From positions 47,730-111,729 of the forward strand of contig CATLLJ010000004.1 in the NCBI GenBank assembly GCA_950022495.1: a stretch of DNA of 64,000 bases. Reading direction: 5' to 3'. Source of the stretch: an uncultured bacterium. Lineage in GTDB: Bacteria > Cyanobacteriota > Vampirovibrionia > Gastranaerophilales > Gastranaerophilaceae. Positions within the stretch are counted from its first letter, which is position 1, and each line of letters opens with the position of its first letter. Shown piece after piece: positions 1 to 8,774 of this stretch. The position numbers were made by a program, and so were the translations under genes. The notes under the pieces are model-generated. The model was not told where the DNA came from and did not search any database. It was given only the letters and a program-made list of their open reading frames with translations.

Positions 1-237
1 GGATAAAATAATAGAATTCTGGCTTAATTCGCCTAATTGCATTCTAACATTTGCATTGTGCTTTGTATTTGTGATGCTGATAATATTTTGAGCAGGAATA
101 AACTTGTTTAATCTTTCAAATGTTGATTGTAATAAACTTTTTTCAGCACATAAGTTAAGTAACTGTTTCGGGTATAATTCTCTGGAAAGCGGCCATAATC
201 TGCTTCCTGAACCTCCTGCTAAAATTATTCCGAACAT
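1..237 (-). CDS. manC: Mannose-1-phosphate guanylyltransferase (GDP-mannose pyrophosphorylase), N-terminal part only
   Basis: The reverse strand reads 79 codons from an ATG at 237 to the window edge with no stop. Residues 5-19 carry the nucleotidyltransferase signature LAGGSGSRLWPLSR followed by YPKQLLNL, the hallmark of ManC/CpsB-type GDP-mannose pyrophosphorylases, which make GDP-mannose from mannose-1-phosphate and GTP for polysaccharide or glycan synthesis. An AAGGAG ribosome-binding site sits just upstream of the ATG. The ORF track misses it because the gene runs off the window; the track entry at 104..307 on the plus strand is its shadow. Whether an isomerase domain is fused at the C-terminus cannot be seen. 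Confidence 0.85.
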   Translation of the reverse strand, partial: MFGIILAGGSGSRLWPLSRELYPKQLLNLCAEKSLLQSTFERLNKFIPAQNIISITNTKHNANVRMQLGELSQNSIILS

Positions 238-580
238 ACAAAGCTCCTTTTTATTCTATTACTTTAATACTATTATACTATGTCAACATGGGTTGGCAAC
301 CGGATGAAATATATAATAGAATTTAAATTATTAAGAATTGTAAATGTGAATTTAAAACTTTATCAAATCTGCTTATAATGCCCGATATGATTGATATGAT
401 ATGATATGATGTAGTGCGGTGCTAGCAAACTTTTGAAAAAAAGTTTTTTTACATCTTTGTAAGACAAATTCAATTATCTATTTTGGGGAAATGAAACTTC
501 GTTTAGTAACAAATTTCACTTGTTACTGCGGAGAATTTTGTCTGCAAAAATGGGAAATTTTTTTAGTAAAGGAAAACAGT
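238..580. other. Divergent intergenic region with a short AT microrepeat
   Basis: About 340 bases lie between the divergent manC-like gene and the next plus-strand gene. The stretch holds a TATAAT hexamer at 374-379 and, at 384-411, near-tandem copies of GATATGAT-type pentamers. The track ORF from 491 has a GGGGA upstream, so a longer form of the next protein is possible, but its extra 30 residues look non-conserved. Nothing else is recognised. Confidence 0.5.
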
Positions 581-1384
581 ATGACAGAAAATTATTTATG
601 GCAAAACATTGGTAATCAGGGTTACAATAAATATGGAAAAGGTATCATTGGACCGGGAAGTAAGGAATCTATCCAAAGAGCAGTGAATTTTCATGCAGGT
701 GTTACACCGGGTACAAAATTCCCTGTTACTGATCCAAAATTAATTACTGAAATTGAAGTTTTGTCAAAACCTACTCATATCAATAATCGCTGGGGTGGTT
801 TTGGTACTGATTATAGAATGAAACCGGGTGAATTACGTATGACTTATGGTCAACAAGCTGTTGACTGGATGCATGAACGCTGGCAAAAATTTGCAAAAGC
901 TAAAGGTAAAAAGACCTTGTTAGATCAAGCCGGCAGTGTTGATGTAAAATTGATGGAATCTACTCATAGAGATGCCAGAACAGGTGAATATTTAATTGGT
1001 AAATTGCGTAAATTAGGCGAAAAAGTAAAAGCAGTTAAAGACGCAAATATAGGTATTACTATTCCAACTGAAGAAATGACACATGTACTTACTTCAGAAG
1101 CCGCCAAAGCCGGTGGTGCTGCTACTAAATTAAAACCGGGTATGGTAATTGCTCATGATGCACTTGGTGTTTATACACCTCCATTAAAAACATTGTTGAA
1201 AAAGAATAAACCTGTAACTGAATTAGGTCAAGCAATTTTCAAAAAACTTCAAAAATTCCAGCATATTCAAGAGGTTGCAAAAGATTATGCTAAAAAAGGA
1301 CTTATCCCGAAAGAAAGTGCTGATAGATACATAAATATGGCATGGAAATTTGTTCAAAAATGGGCAAAAAAAGTAATAAAATAA
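581..1384 (+). CDS. Hypothetical protein, lysine-rich, 267 aa
   Basis: The start at 581 is preferred over 491 because AAAGGA lies 6-7 bases upstream and the protein then begins MTENYLWQNIGNQGYNKYG. The product is soluble-looking, has no signal peptide or membrane segment, and becomes rich in Lys/Ala, ending in a very basic tail (WAKKVIK). I recognise no domain. It stands alone between its own upstream region and a strong terminator at 1401-1430. It resembles the many lineage-restricted hypothetical proteins in this window; no function is proposed. Confidence 0.7.
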   Translation: MTENYLWQNIGNQGYNKYGKGIIGPGSKESIQRAVNFHAGVTPGTKFPVTDPKLITEIEVLSKPTHINNRWGGFGTDYRMKPGELRMTYGQQAVDWMHERWQKFAKAKGKKTLLDQAGSVDVKLMESTHRDARTGEYLIGKLRKLGEKVKAVKDANIGITIPTEEMTHVLTSEAAKAGGAATKLKPGMVIAHDALGVYTPPLKTLLKKNKPVTELGQAIFKKLQKFQHIQEVAKDYAKKGLIPKESADRYINMAWKFVQKWAKKVIK

Positions 1385-1400
1385 TCTAAATATATTTAGT

Positions 1401-1430
1401 AAAAAGACTCTCATAATTGAGAGTCTTTTT
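1401..1430 (+). terminator. Rho-independent terminator
   Basis: AAAGACTCTC and GAGAGTCTTT form a perfect stem around a short loop, followed by a T run. It lies 17 bases after the stop codon of the 267-aa gene. Confidence 0.9.
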
Positions 1431-1512
1431 ACAATTGTTAATAAAAGGTCAATTAATCAGCTTGTGATGTTTTATACAAATCAGTGTAGTGAATGTGTGA
1501 AAAGGAAAATAA

Positions 1513-2766
1513 ATGATTAATCCGGTAAATGTTAACCCTATGGTTCCAATTGCGGCACAAAACGGTGCCCAAAAAGTTATGACTGCTCCACAGTCTGTTC
1601 AAGCTAATAATGTTCCTAATGCTGATATGAGAGGAGCAGATGCTCTTGCCTCTTATAATCAAACAATGGTGGCACCAAATGCACCTAAAGTAATCGAACC
1701 AACTCTTCCGACAGTTTTACAACCTGAAGCAATTCACGGTATGCAGGGAGAAAGAATTTATTCTTCATCAGGTGAATTAAAAGCTATTGGTGTAAATAAC
1801 GGCAAGTCTACAACGATTTATACTATGGATATGATGGCTCCGGAAGATGCAATTAGTAAAATTGAAACTTATGATAATCAAACCGGTAAATTGATAAAAG
1901 TTCAAAAAAATTATAACTTGATTGAAGAAGGTAAATTGCCTCAAACATTCTATACAGAAATTTCAGAATTAAACTCTGACGGTAAACTTGCAAAATCTAC
2001 TATTTATACAGATGGAAAACCCGAACGTGTCAGAGAATTTGAATATGGACCTAATAATTATACAAAAACTAAAATTCTTACTGACGCCAAAGAAGGTTTG
2101 TTAATTGAAGAAGATTTTGGTGATGCAAAATTAAATAAAATGACAAGATTTGATGAAAAAGGTCAAGTTAAAATAGTAGAAACTCATGATTTTAATAAAG
2201 CTAAATTTGAAACAGTACATTATAGTAACGGCTTCCCTTCCAGAATTGTAAACGAAACAGAATCACCTATACCTAATACAACAGGTAGAGATCCGATGAT
2301 GGATAGGGATTTAATTCCTGCAAAACCTTATATTTTAGGTTATGATCCAAAACAGGTTCAAGGGGAAAGAAAAAATTATTCAAATGGTGCTTTGGAAAAT
2401 ATCTATACAGAAACAGCTACAGGACCTATCTTGTATAATTTCAAATTGGACGGTACTCTTGAAAGCATTTTAGATGAAACTAATCCTAACAATAAAAAAT
2501 TTGTAGCATATAATTATGACTGCGAAAATTCATCTTATTCTGTAAAAGAACAATTGGCTGGCAATGTTTATAAATGTACAGTTTTCTATGAAGATGGTTC
2601 TTGCGAAGTTGATATTATTGATGATGCAAATAAAACTTCTAAATATGCTGCATATAACAAAGAAGGCAAACTTGGTTCATATATAGAACGTAGTAATGGC
2701 GAATCTTTGTTGATGGTATACAACAAAGATGGTGAACTGGTTTCAGCAAAACGCAGAAAGGAATAA
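1513..2766 (+). CDS. Hypothetical protein with YD/MORN-like repeat texture, 417 aa
   Basis: The start has AAAGGA 6 bases upstream. The N-terminal 60 residues are Ala/Asn/Pro-rich and probably disordered. From about residue 75 the sequence consists of irregular repeats of the type 'Y-x-x-x-G-x-L/K-x-x-x' (for example GELKAIGVNNGKST, GKLIKVQKNY, DGKLAKSTIYTDGK), similar in feel to YD or YwqK-like beta repeats. There is no signal peptide and no membrane segment. The same texture appears in the 753-aa protein at 16147-18408, so the two may belong to one lineage-specific family. Export or partner is unknown. A terminator follows. Confidence 0.75.
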   Translation: MINPVNVNPMVPIAAQNGAQKVMTAPQSVQANNVPNADMRGADALASYNQTMVAPNAPKVIEPTLPTVLQPEAIHGMQGERIYSSSGELKAIGVNNGKSTTIYTMDMMAPEDAISKIETYDNQTGKLIKVQKNYNLIEEGKLPQTFYTEISELNSDGKLAKSTIYTDGKPERVREFEYGPNNYTKTKILTDAKEGLLIEEDFGDAKLNKMTRFDEKGQVKIVETHDFNKAKFETVHYSNGFPSRIVNETESPIPNTTGRDPMMDRDLIPAKPYILGYDPKQVQGERKNYSNGALENIYTETATGPILYNFKLDGTLESILDETNPNNKKFVAYNYDCENSSYSVKEQLAGNVYKCTVFYEDGSCEVDIIDDANKTSKYAAYNKEGKLGSYIERSNGESLLMVYNKDGELVSAKRRKE

Positions 2767-2784
2767 TTTTATAACAACCAAATT

Positions 2785-2819
2785 AAAGCGGAAACATCTT
2801 GAGATGTTTCCGCTTTTTT
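2785..2819 (+). terminator. Rho-independent terminator
   Basis: AAAGCGGAAACATCT and AGATGTTTCCGCTTT form a long perfect stem with a tiny loop and T tract, right after the 417-aa gene. Confidence 0.93.
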
Positions 2820-2884
2820 ATATCTAAATATTGATTTTGCGGATATTTTTTAGTAAAATATATTCAAAAAGAGAAGGAGAAAAT

Positions 2885-3148
2885 ATGGCTCAACAATTTA
2901 ATCCACAAGGAATGAATGCACAAAATATAAAAAAACGCTATGCAGTTTTAGTTTTTATTAAAAGTTCAACAGCACCATTAGTGCTATATGTAAAAGATGC
3001 TCAGGTGCTTTATGATGAATTAATAGAAAAAATGCAATCTCCGCAAGCAGTTTTAATTGAAAAAGAAACTGAAGGACCATTGAAAAAAGCTTGTTTTCTT
3101 TCTAATCAAATTGCTGCAGTTGCTATTCAAGAAGAACAATATGTTTAA
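2885..3148 (+). CDS. Small conserved-looking hypothetical protein, 87 aa
   Basis: I place the start at 2885, where AGAAGGAGAAAAT precedes the ATG, rather than at the track start 2831. The protein has an alternating hydrophobic pattern (RYAVLVFIKSSTAPLVLYV) followed by a helix with VLYDELIEKMQ, compatible with a small alpha/beta fold. There are no Cys pairs and no signal peptide. It lies just upstream of yceD on the same strand with a 72-base gap, so it may be transcribed with the fatty-acid block or on its own. Function unknown. Confidence 0.75.
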   Translation: MAQQFNPQGMNAQNIKKRYAVLVFIKSSTAPLVLYVKDAQVLYDELIEKMQSPQAVLIEKETEGPLKKACFLSNQIAAVAIQEEQYV

Positions 3149-3220
3149 TTGAATGATATTCTAGGTTCGTTAAAAAATTTTTAATACTTAGAATTGCAAA
3201 ATAAAAGAGTTATTTGACTT

Positions 3221-3721
3221 ATGGAAAAAATATTATTACTTGAAGATTTAGAAAATGCCGAAAATAAAACGCTTTACTGTACTTTTGATGAAGAAGTCGA
3301 AGGTATAGACTGCGTTGGACCTATTCATGCCGATTTGACAGCAAGGTCTTTGGGCGATTTTGTACAAATTACCGGTCACGTTTCCGGAACAGTTAGACTT
3401 GAATGCGATTTATGTCTTGAAAAGTTTGAACATAAATTAGATTTTGATATTGACGAATTGTATTCAAAATGCTCTCTGTTCGGGGATTACGAGGAATCAG
3501 GACTTGAATTTGAAATCAAAGACGGGCAGTTTGTAACTGATTTGGAAGGGCAAAAAGAGATAGATATTTATGACTTATTGTATCAATCTGTAATATTAAG
3601 TTTTCCAAATAAAAAAGTTTGTGGTATTAATTGTAAAGGGAAGGAATTTCTCTCAGAAGAAAATATCCCCGACCCTAGGTTGGATGTCTTTAATAACATT
3701 CAGATTGACCTAAAAAAATAG
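3221..3721 (+). CDS. yceD: YceD/DUF177 family protein
   Basis: YceD-family proteins are linked to 23S rRNA/large-subunit biogenesis and are almost always encoded immediately before rpmF. This 166-residue protein shows the family pattern: a beta-rich N-terminal half, the internal Cys pair in ECDLCLEKF, an acidic middle, and a late Cys pair in CGINCKGKE near residues 128-132. It is followed after 36 bases by rpmF, which supports the assignment strongly. Its biochemical role is not settled in the family. Confidence 0.85.
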   Translation: MEKILLLEDLENAENKTLYCTFDEEVEGIDCVGPIHADLTARSLGDFVQITGHVSGTVRLECDLCLEKFEHKLDFDIDELYSKCSLFGDYEESGLEFEIKDGQFVTDLEGQKEIDIYDLLYQSVILSFPNKKVCGINCKGKEFLSEENIPDPRLDVFNNIQIDLKK

Positions 3722-3757
3722 TTAGTAAGTACAGAAAATAAAAAAGGAAAAAGACAA

Positions 3758-4102
3758 ATGGCAGTACCTAAGAAAAGAACAGGACATTCTGCTCAAGGCA
3801 GCAGAAGAGCTAATTGGAAAGCTACAAAGCCTGAAACAACTAAATGCCCTAATTGTGGCGAAACAGTTTTAACACACACTGTATGTACAGCATGCGGAAC
3901 TTACAAAGGACAACCTGTAAAATTAGCAGATAAAGAAGCAGCTGCAGCAGTTGCAGAAGCTCCTAAAAAAACAGCTAAAAAATCAACTAAAAAAGCTGCT
4001 CCTAAAGCAGAAAAAGTTGAAGAAACTAAGGTTGAAGAAGTAAAAGCAGAAACTGAAGAAGTTAAAGCTGAAGAATCTGTTGAAGAAAAAACAGAAGAAT
4101 AA
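3758..4102 (+). CDS. rpmF: 50S ribosomal protein bL32 with a long charged C-terminal extension
   Basis: Residues 1-55 are a standard bL32: MAVPKKRTGHSAQG start, then the zinc-binding cysteines at about 30, 33, 43 and 46 (CPNC ... CTAC). Typical bL32 is about 57-60 residues; this one is 114. The extra 55-60 residues are a low-complexity Ala/Lys stretch followed by repeated Glu-Val-Lys units (KVEEVKAETEEVKAEES), reminiscent of a disordered tail. The ribosome-binding site is AAAAAGGAAAAAG. It sits in the classical yceD-rpmF-plsX-fab order. Confidence 0.95.
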   Translation: MAVPKKRTGHSAQGSRRANWKATKPETTKCPNCGETVLTHTVCTACGTYKGQPVKLADKEAAAAVAEAPKKTAKKSTKKAAPKAEKVEETKVEEVKAETEEVKAEESVEEKTEE

Positions 4103-4114
4103 TTTTATAATTAT

Positions 4115-4143
4115 GAGAAGCGACAATTTAATTGCCGCTTCTC
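4115..4143 (+). terminator. Hairpin between rpmF and plsX (terminator or attenuator)
   Basis: GAGAAGCGACAAT pairs with ATTGCCGCTTCTC with one mismatch, giving a 13-position stem, but the following GTTAATTT tract is weak in T. It may partly terminate, letting rpmF be expressed above the downstream lipid genes. Confidence 0.5.
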
Positions 4144-4182
4144 GTTAATTTAAATACGGATGACTTGGAGAGAGAATAAAGT

Positions 4183-5247
4183 ATGGCAAGAATAGCAATA
4201 GACGTAATGGGCGGAGACTACGCACCGAAGGCAATTATGGAAGGTGCTTTATGGGCTGCACAGGAATATGGTGTAGGCTTAGAGCTTGTTGGTCAACAGG
4301 ATGCAATTAACGCAGAGCTTGAACGTATAAGAAATGCGGGTTGTATCTATTCAGATTGTGGTACTAAAGGTCATAAAAGAAGAATTAGAATTGACGTCGA
4401 TAAAATAGATTATACAATTACTCATGCTTCAGAAGTTATTGGAATGGGTGAAGCTGTTGGTCAGTCAATTCGTAAGAAAAAAGATTCATCAATTGTTGCT
4501 TCAGTCAGAGCTGTTGCGGAAGGCAGATGCGAAGCTGTTGTTTCTGCCGGTTCAACAGGGGCTGCAATGGCAGCAAGTTTATTTGGATTAGGACGTATTC
4601 ATGGTGTGCAAAGACCTGCAATTGCGGTTACTTTGCCAACAATGAAAGATCCTGTTGTACTTATTGACGGCGGTGCAAATAGCGATTGTACTGCTGAAAT
4701 GCTTGCCCAATTTGCAGAAATGGGTGTTGCTTATGCTCAGCATGTTGTTGGAATTGAAAATCCTAAAGTGGGTATTTTGAGTATCGGAGAAGAAGAAGGC
4801 AAAGGCAATGCCCTTGTTAAAGAAACTTATCCGTTATTAAAAGATATGCACGAAAAGGGTTATATAGATTTTGTAGGAAATATTGAAGGAAAAGAACTTT
4901 TTATAAATAAATGCGATGTTGTTGTTTGCGACGGCTTTGCAGGAAATGTTGCCTTAAAAGTTACAGAAGGTACTGCTTCAATGCTTTTAAAAATGATATC
5001 AACCGAATTTAAATCTGATTTTATCGGATGTATTATCGGATTGTTAGCAAAACCTTTCTTGCGTCGTATTCTTAAACGTATCAATTGGGAAGTTTTTGGA
5101 GGCATGCTTTTGCTGGGTGTTAGAGGAATTTCTGTTATTGCACACGGCCGCAGTTCATCTTATGCTATGAAAAACGCTGTAAGAGCTGCAGTTAGAGTGT
5201 TGAATAAAGATATTAACTCCAGAATTGCAGAAAATATTAATAGATAG
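4183..5247 (+). CDS. plsX: Phosphate acyltransferase PlsX
   Basis: PlsX converts acyl-ACP and phosphate to acyl-phosphate, the donor used by PlsY for the first acylation of glycerol-3-phosphate at the cytoplasmic membrane face. The 354-residue protein opens with the family motif IAIDVMGGDYAP, has SAGSTGA near residue 120, SIGEEEGKGN near 200 and CDGFAGNVALK near 245. It is a little longer than most PlsX because of a Lys/Arg-rich insert around residues 53-70 (CGTKGHKRRIRIDVDK). GGAGAG precedes the ATG. fabH starts nine bases after the stop. Confidence 0.97.
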   Translation: MARIAIDVMGGDYAPKAIMEGALWAAQEYGVGLELVGQQDAINAELERIRNAGCIYSDCGTKGHKRRIRIDVDKIDYTITHASEVIGMGEAVGQSIRKKKDSSIVASVRAVAEGRCEAVVSAGSTGAAMAASLFGLGRIHGVQRPAIAVTLPTMKDPVVLIDGGANSDCTAEMLAQFAEMGVAYAQHVVGIENPKVGILSIGEEEGKGNALVKETYPLLKDMHEKGYIDFVGNIEGKELFINKCDVVVCDGFAGNVALKVTEGTASMLLKMISTEFKSDFIGCIIGLLAKPFLRRILKRINWEVFGGMLLLGVRGISVIAHGRSSSYAMKNAVRAAVRVLNKDINSRIAENINR

Positions 5248-5256
5248 GAAAAAATT

Positions 5257-6267
5257 ATGTCAAAGAATTTGAAACCGCTTAGAATTGCAGGTGTTGGATA
5301 TAGCGTACCGGAAACTATCGTAACAAATGACGATTTAACAAAGTTGTACGAAACATCTGACGAATGGATTTATACAAGAACCGGTATAAAAGAAAGAAGA
5401 GTGGTTTCTGGTAACCAGAACGCTGTTGATCTTGGTAAAGAAGCAGCGAAAAAAGCTATCGAAAAATCAGGTTTTAAACCGGAAGAAATTGATTGCGTAA
5501 TTGCAGCAGCTTCTGCACCGCCTCAACTATATCCGGCTTTAGCTTGTAATATTCAAGCTAGACTTGGTATTCCTGATTTTGTACCGTCATTTGATTTGAC
5601 AGCTGCTTGCACAGGTTTGATTTATGCATTGCAGGTTGCAAGAGGTTTGATTGGCTCAGGTTTATATAAAAATATTTTATTAATTGCAGCTGATAATAAT
5701 TCAAGACTTGTTGACTGGGAAGATAGAGGTTCTTCAATTCTTTTTGGCGACGGTGCTGGTGCAATGGTTGTTACAGAAGCTGAAGACGGTGTTGATGATA
5801 TTTTATCATTAGATGTTAGAGCAGACGGAAGTATCGGTCAATATATTTATCTTGATACACCTGGTAAAAATTGTCCGCTTGTTGAACCTTGCGACGAAGG
5901 TGATGCAAAAATTCACATGGCAGGACGTGATGTTTACAAATTTGTTGTAACTACATTACCAAAATACGTTGACAAATGTATTGATGAAGCAGGTATGACT
6001 GCGGCTGATATTGACTATTTGATTCCGCATCAGGCAAACCAAAGAATTATTGAAGCGTTGCAGCAAAGACTTGAATATTCAGACGAAAAAGTTATTTCAA
6101 ATATTAAATACTATGGAAATACTTCAGCAGCCTCTATTCCGATTGCGTTAGTAGAAGGTGTTGAACAAGGAAAAATCAAACTTGGTTCAACAGCTATTCT
6201 TTGCGGATTTGGAGCAGGTATGACATGGGGTGCTGCAGTAGTAAGGCTTCGTGAAGGTATTTGCTAA
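5257..6267 (+). CDS. fabH: 3-oxoacyl-ACP synthase III (KAS III)
   Basis: FabH starts fatty-acid elongation by condensing acetyl-CoA with malonyl-ACP. The catalytic triad is visible: Cys118 in TAACTG, His258 in IPHQANQRI and Asn288 in YYGNTSAAS. Length 336 residues is normal for long FabH forms. It follows plsX closely and precedes fabD, so the four genes plsX-fabH-fabD-fabG are very likely one transcription unit ending at the strong terminator after fabG. Confidence 0.97.
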   Translation: MSKNLKPLRIAGVGYSVPETIVTNDDLTKLYETSDEWIYTRTGIKERRVVSGNQNAVDLGKEAAKKAIEKSGFKPEEIDCVIAAASAPPQLYPALACNIQARLGIPDFVPSFDLTAACTGLIYALQVARGLIGSGLYKNILLIAADNNSRLVDWEDRGSSILFGDGAGAMVVTEAEDGVDDILSLDVRADGSIGQYIYLDTPGKNCPLVEPCDEGDAKIHMAGRDVYKFVVTTLPKYVDKCIDEAGMTAADIDYLIPHQANQRIIEALQQRLEYSDEKVISNIKYYGNTSAASIPIALVEGVEQGKIKLGSTAILCGFGAGMTWGAAVVRLREGIC

Positions 6268-6327
6268 GGGTAAATTCTGAAAAAATTATTTATTTAGATT
6301 AAATTTAACAATACAGGAGTATAAAGT

Positions 6328-7275
6328 ATGACTAAGAAAATAGCATTCGTTTTTCCGGGACAAGGGGCTCAATCCGTTGGAATGGGAAAAGATTTATATG
6401 AGAATTTTGACTCTGCTAAAAAAGTTTTTGATACAGCAGATAAAGTTTTGGGAAAAAGCGTAACTTCATTATGTTTTGATGGTCCGGAAGAAGATTTGAA
6501 ACAAACTGTTAACACCCAGCCTTCTATTGTTACAATGTCAATTGCAGCATTGGAAGCTTTTAAATCAGAATTAAATATTACACCTACTTATACAGCAGGT
6601 CACAGCTTAGGTGAATATTGTGCAATGTACGCATCTGGCGTAATGGATTTGGAAACAACAATGCTTGCTATCCAAAAAAGAGCTGATTTAATGGGACAGG
6701 TTAAAGGCGGTGCTATGGCAGCTATTTTGAATGCTCCGGCAGGCAGCCTTGATGAAGTTTTGGAAAAAGCTTCAAGCGTTGGTTACGTTGATGTTGCCAA
6801 TTATAATTCTCCTGCTCAGGTGGTTATCACTGGAGATGAAGCCGCTGTTGCTAAAGCCGGCGAATTATTGATGGAAGCAGGTGCAAGAAGAGTTGTTCCT
6901 CTTGCTGTTTCAGGTGCTTTCCACTCTAAATTTTTAGAAGATGCAGGAAAAGAATTTGCTAATTTTGTTGAAGATTTAGACATCAGCAGTGCTTCAATTC
7001 CTGTTGTCACTAACGTTGATGCGGCAGCGACTATTTCTGCAAATGATTTCAAAAATAAAATGCCTCGCCAGATTTATTCATCAGTTCATTGGACACAAAC
7101 CATTGAAAACATGATTGAAAACGGCGTTGACACATTTGTTGAAATCGGACCGGGAAAAGTTCTTTCAGGTTTGATTAAGAAAATTAATGTTGAAGCTAAA
7201 ACATATAATGTTTTTGATAAAGCATCTCTTGATGCAACCGTTGCTTCATTAAAAGAAGAAATGGCTATTGTTTAG
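6328..7275 (+). CDS. fabD: Malonyl-CoA:ACP transacylase
   Basis: FabD loads malonate from CoA onto ACP. The sequence has the N-terminal FPGQGAQ motif, the nucleophilic Ser93 within GHSLGEY and the partner His199 in SGAFHS, and the usual length (315 aa). An ACAGGAG site lies upstream of the ATG. It is in the fab cluster, 60 bases after fabH and 43 bases before fabG. Confidence 0.97.
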   Translation: MTKKIAFVFPGQGAQSVGMGKDLYENFDSAKKVFDTADKVLGKSVTSLCFDGPEEDLKQTVNTQPSIVTMSIAALEAFKSELNITPTYTAGHSLGEYCAMYASGVMDLETTMLAIQKRADLMGQVKGGAMAAILNAPAGSLDEVLEKASSVGYVDVANYNSPAQVVITGDEAAVAKAGELLMEAGARRVVPLAVSGAFHSKFLEDAGKEFANFVEDLDISSASIPVVTNVDAAATISANDFKNKMPRQIYSSVHWTQTIENMIENGVDTFVEIGPGKVLSGLIKKINVEAKTYNVFDKASLDATVASLKEEMAIV

Positions 7276-7318
7276 AAAGTATGGGTTCGTCCCTATAAAT
7301 TTATAAGGAGAAAAAATT

Positions 7319-8050
7319 ATGACAGAAAGAAAAATTGCTTTAATTACTGGCGGATCTCGCGGTATTGGTTTAGCTTGTGCAAAAGAACTTGCTAAAGCTG
7401 GATGCGATATTATTATTAATGATATTTGCGATGCTGAAAAAGCTCAACCGGCTATTGACGAAATCAAAGCGTTAGGCGTAAATGCTTACTTCTATAGCTT
7501 TGACGTATCAAACCACGAAGCAGTTAAAGAAAATGTTGATAAAATGATTGCTGAACACGGCAAAATTGACATCTTATTAAATAATGCAGGTATTACAAGA
7601 GATGGTTTATTCTTAAGAATGGATATGAACCAATGGGAAAGCGTTATTAAAGTTAACTTAACATCAGCTTTCTGTGTAACTAATGCAGTTATCAAATACA
7701 TGTCAAAAGCTCGTCAAGGTTCAATCATCAATATGTCAAGTATTGTTGGTCGTCACGGTAACGCTGGTCAAGCTAACTATTCAGCTTCAAAAGCCGGTTT
7801 AATTGGTTTCACTCAAACTCTTGCAAAAGAATTTGGTTCAAGAAACATCAGAGTTAACGCTGTATGTCCTGGTTTTATCCAAACAGCAATGACAGCAGAA
7901 CTTCCTAACATCGACGAATACTTAAAAGCTATTCCGATGAAAAGACTTGGTACACCTGAAGATATCGCTAAAGTTGTTAAATTTTTAGCATTAGATACTG
8001 ATTATGTAACTGGTCAAGCAATCGAAGTTGCTGGCGGATTGATGATATAA
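7319..8050 (+). CDS. fabG: 3-oxoacyl-ACP reductase FabG
   Basis: An NADPH-dependent short-chain dehydrogenase reducing 3-oxoacyl-ACP in each elongation cycle. It has the Rossmann TGGSRGIG motif at residues 10-17, NNAG at 88-91, and the catalytic Ser141, Tyr154 and Lys158 (YSASK). The 243-residue length is standard. AAGGAG precedes the ATG. A strong terminator directly after it separates it from acpP and fabF, which lie 1.4 kb further on beyond an inserted island. Confidence 0.96.
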   Translation: MTERKIALITGGSRGIGLACAKELAKAGCDIIINDICDAEKAQPAIDEIKALGVNAYFYSFDVSNHEAVKENVDKMIAEHGKIDILLNNAGITRDGLFLRMDMNQWESVIKVNLTSAFCVTNAVIKYMSKARQGSIINMSSIVGRHGNAGQANYSASKAGLIGFTQTLAKEFGSRNIRVNAVCPGFIQTAMTAELPNIDEYLKAIPMKRLGTPEDIAKVVKFLALDTDYVTGQAIEVAGGLMI

Positions 8051-8073
8051 TTTGAGAAATCAAATAAAGAATT

Positions 8074-8109
8074 AAAAAGGCGGCGGAACATTTGTTCCGC
8101 CGCCTTTTT
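8074..8109 (+). terminator. Strong Rho-independent terminator after fabG
   Basis: AAGGCGGCGGAACA pairs perfectly with TGTTCCGCCGCCTT over a TTT loop and is followed by T6. It ends the plsX-fabH-fabD-fabG unit. Confidence 0.95.
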
Positions 8110-8549
8110 ATTATGGATTGCCACGGGGGTAAATGTAATGTAATTGAATACACCCGTTCGATTTTCCCTTGCAAGGACAATACACGAAATGTCATTGCGA
8201 GCGAATGCGAAGCAATCCAGAATTCCGTTGGGCTTTTAGCCCAAGCTACTATATCCAATCTTTTCTTTGCTTACGTTTCTTTCTCTTTTACTCGCAATAA
8301 AAGAGAAAGAAATGAAGGAACAGTATCATCGTATAAAAATAAGCTGGATTGCTTCGGTGTTAAATGTAAAGGTAATTTAATACCCGTTTAATTTTCTCCT
8401 CGCCAATGACAATACACGCTATGTCATTGCGAGGGCATTAGCCCGTGGCAATCCAGAAGAATGGGCAACACCCCCTACGGCACTACGTGCCACTTTCCCC
8501 TATATGGGGCAGATTAGTAGGTTGGGGTAGAAATTCAAACCAAAAACTT
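8110..8549. repeat. Dispersed-repeat field between fabG and the Xre genes
   Basis: About 440 bases without a gene. It contains two copies of the window's main dispersed repeat: a divergent one at 8115-8220 and a fuller one at 8341-8456, ending in CATTGCGAGGGC-x-TTAGCCCGTGGCAATCC. Between them, at about 8262-8326, lies a second repeat (TTTCTTTCTCTTTTACTCGC and flanks) whose inverted copy is at about 29795-29860. The track ORF 8092..8391 is only translation of these repeats. The stretch is richer in GC than the surrounding genes. Confidence 0.85.
8341..8456. repeat. Dispersed repeat copy b (AAGCTGGATTGCTTC ... GTGGCAATCCAG)
   Basis: The unit begins AAGCTGGATTGCTTC, has an AAATGTAAA-GTAATTTAATAC middle and ends in a palindromic CATTGCGAGGGC/GCCCGTGGCAATCC module. 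Sister copies are at 23894-24059, 36235-36354 and, shortened, 38106-38191. All four lie next to Xre regulator genes. Palindromes of the CATTGCGAGG type are common intergenic repeats in unrelated bacteria. Confidence 0.85.
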
Positions 8550-8768
8550 TTACAAATCAACTTTTGAAACATCGGTCAGGGTTGCAAAATCCATATCTAA
8601 GGCTTGTGCAATTTTTTCAAGTGAGGTAATAGTTGGTGATACTCGTCCGCTTTCAATTTTCCAAATAGCATTTCTACTTAGCCCCGATTTCAGTGCTAAC
8701 TCTTCTTGCGATAGTCCGTATTTTTGTCGCTCAAATTTAATTTTTAAGCAAATTTTTTCACTTATCAT
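8550..8768 (-). CDS. Xre-family helix-turn-helix regulator, 72 aa
   Basis: A minimal HTH_3 (Cro/CI) domain fills the protein: RQKYGLSQEELALKSGLSRNAIWKIESGRVSPTITSLEKIAQAL. The recognition helix is around SRNAIWKIE. It has no sensor or protease domain. It lies 6 bases downstream of a second small regulator (8775-8984), probably co-transcribed from the divergent promoter region at 8985-9116. Targets are unknown; autoregulation is the likeliest role for such short proteins. Confidence 0.9.
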   Translation of the reverse strand: MISEKICLKIKFERQKYGLSQEELALKSGLSRNAIWKIESGRVSPTITSLEKIAQALDMDFATLTDVSKVDL

Positions 8769-8774
8769 GTTTAC

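Noticed and set aside
104-307. Track ORF 104..307 (plus)
   Set aside because: Shadow of the ManC-like gene on the opposite strand, which has a clear family motif and ribosome-binding site.
8092-8391. Track ORF 8092..8391 (plus) as a gene
   Set aside because: It begins inside the fabG terminator and crosses two dispersed repeats; its FAYVSFSFTRNKRERNEG segment is the translation of a repeat also seen near 29.8 kb.
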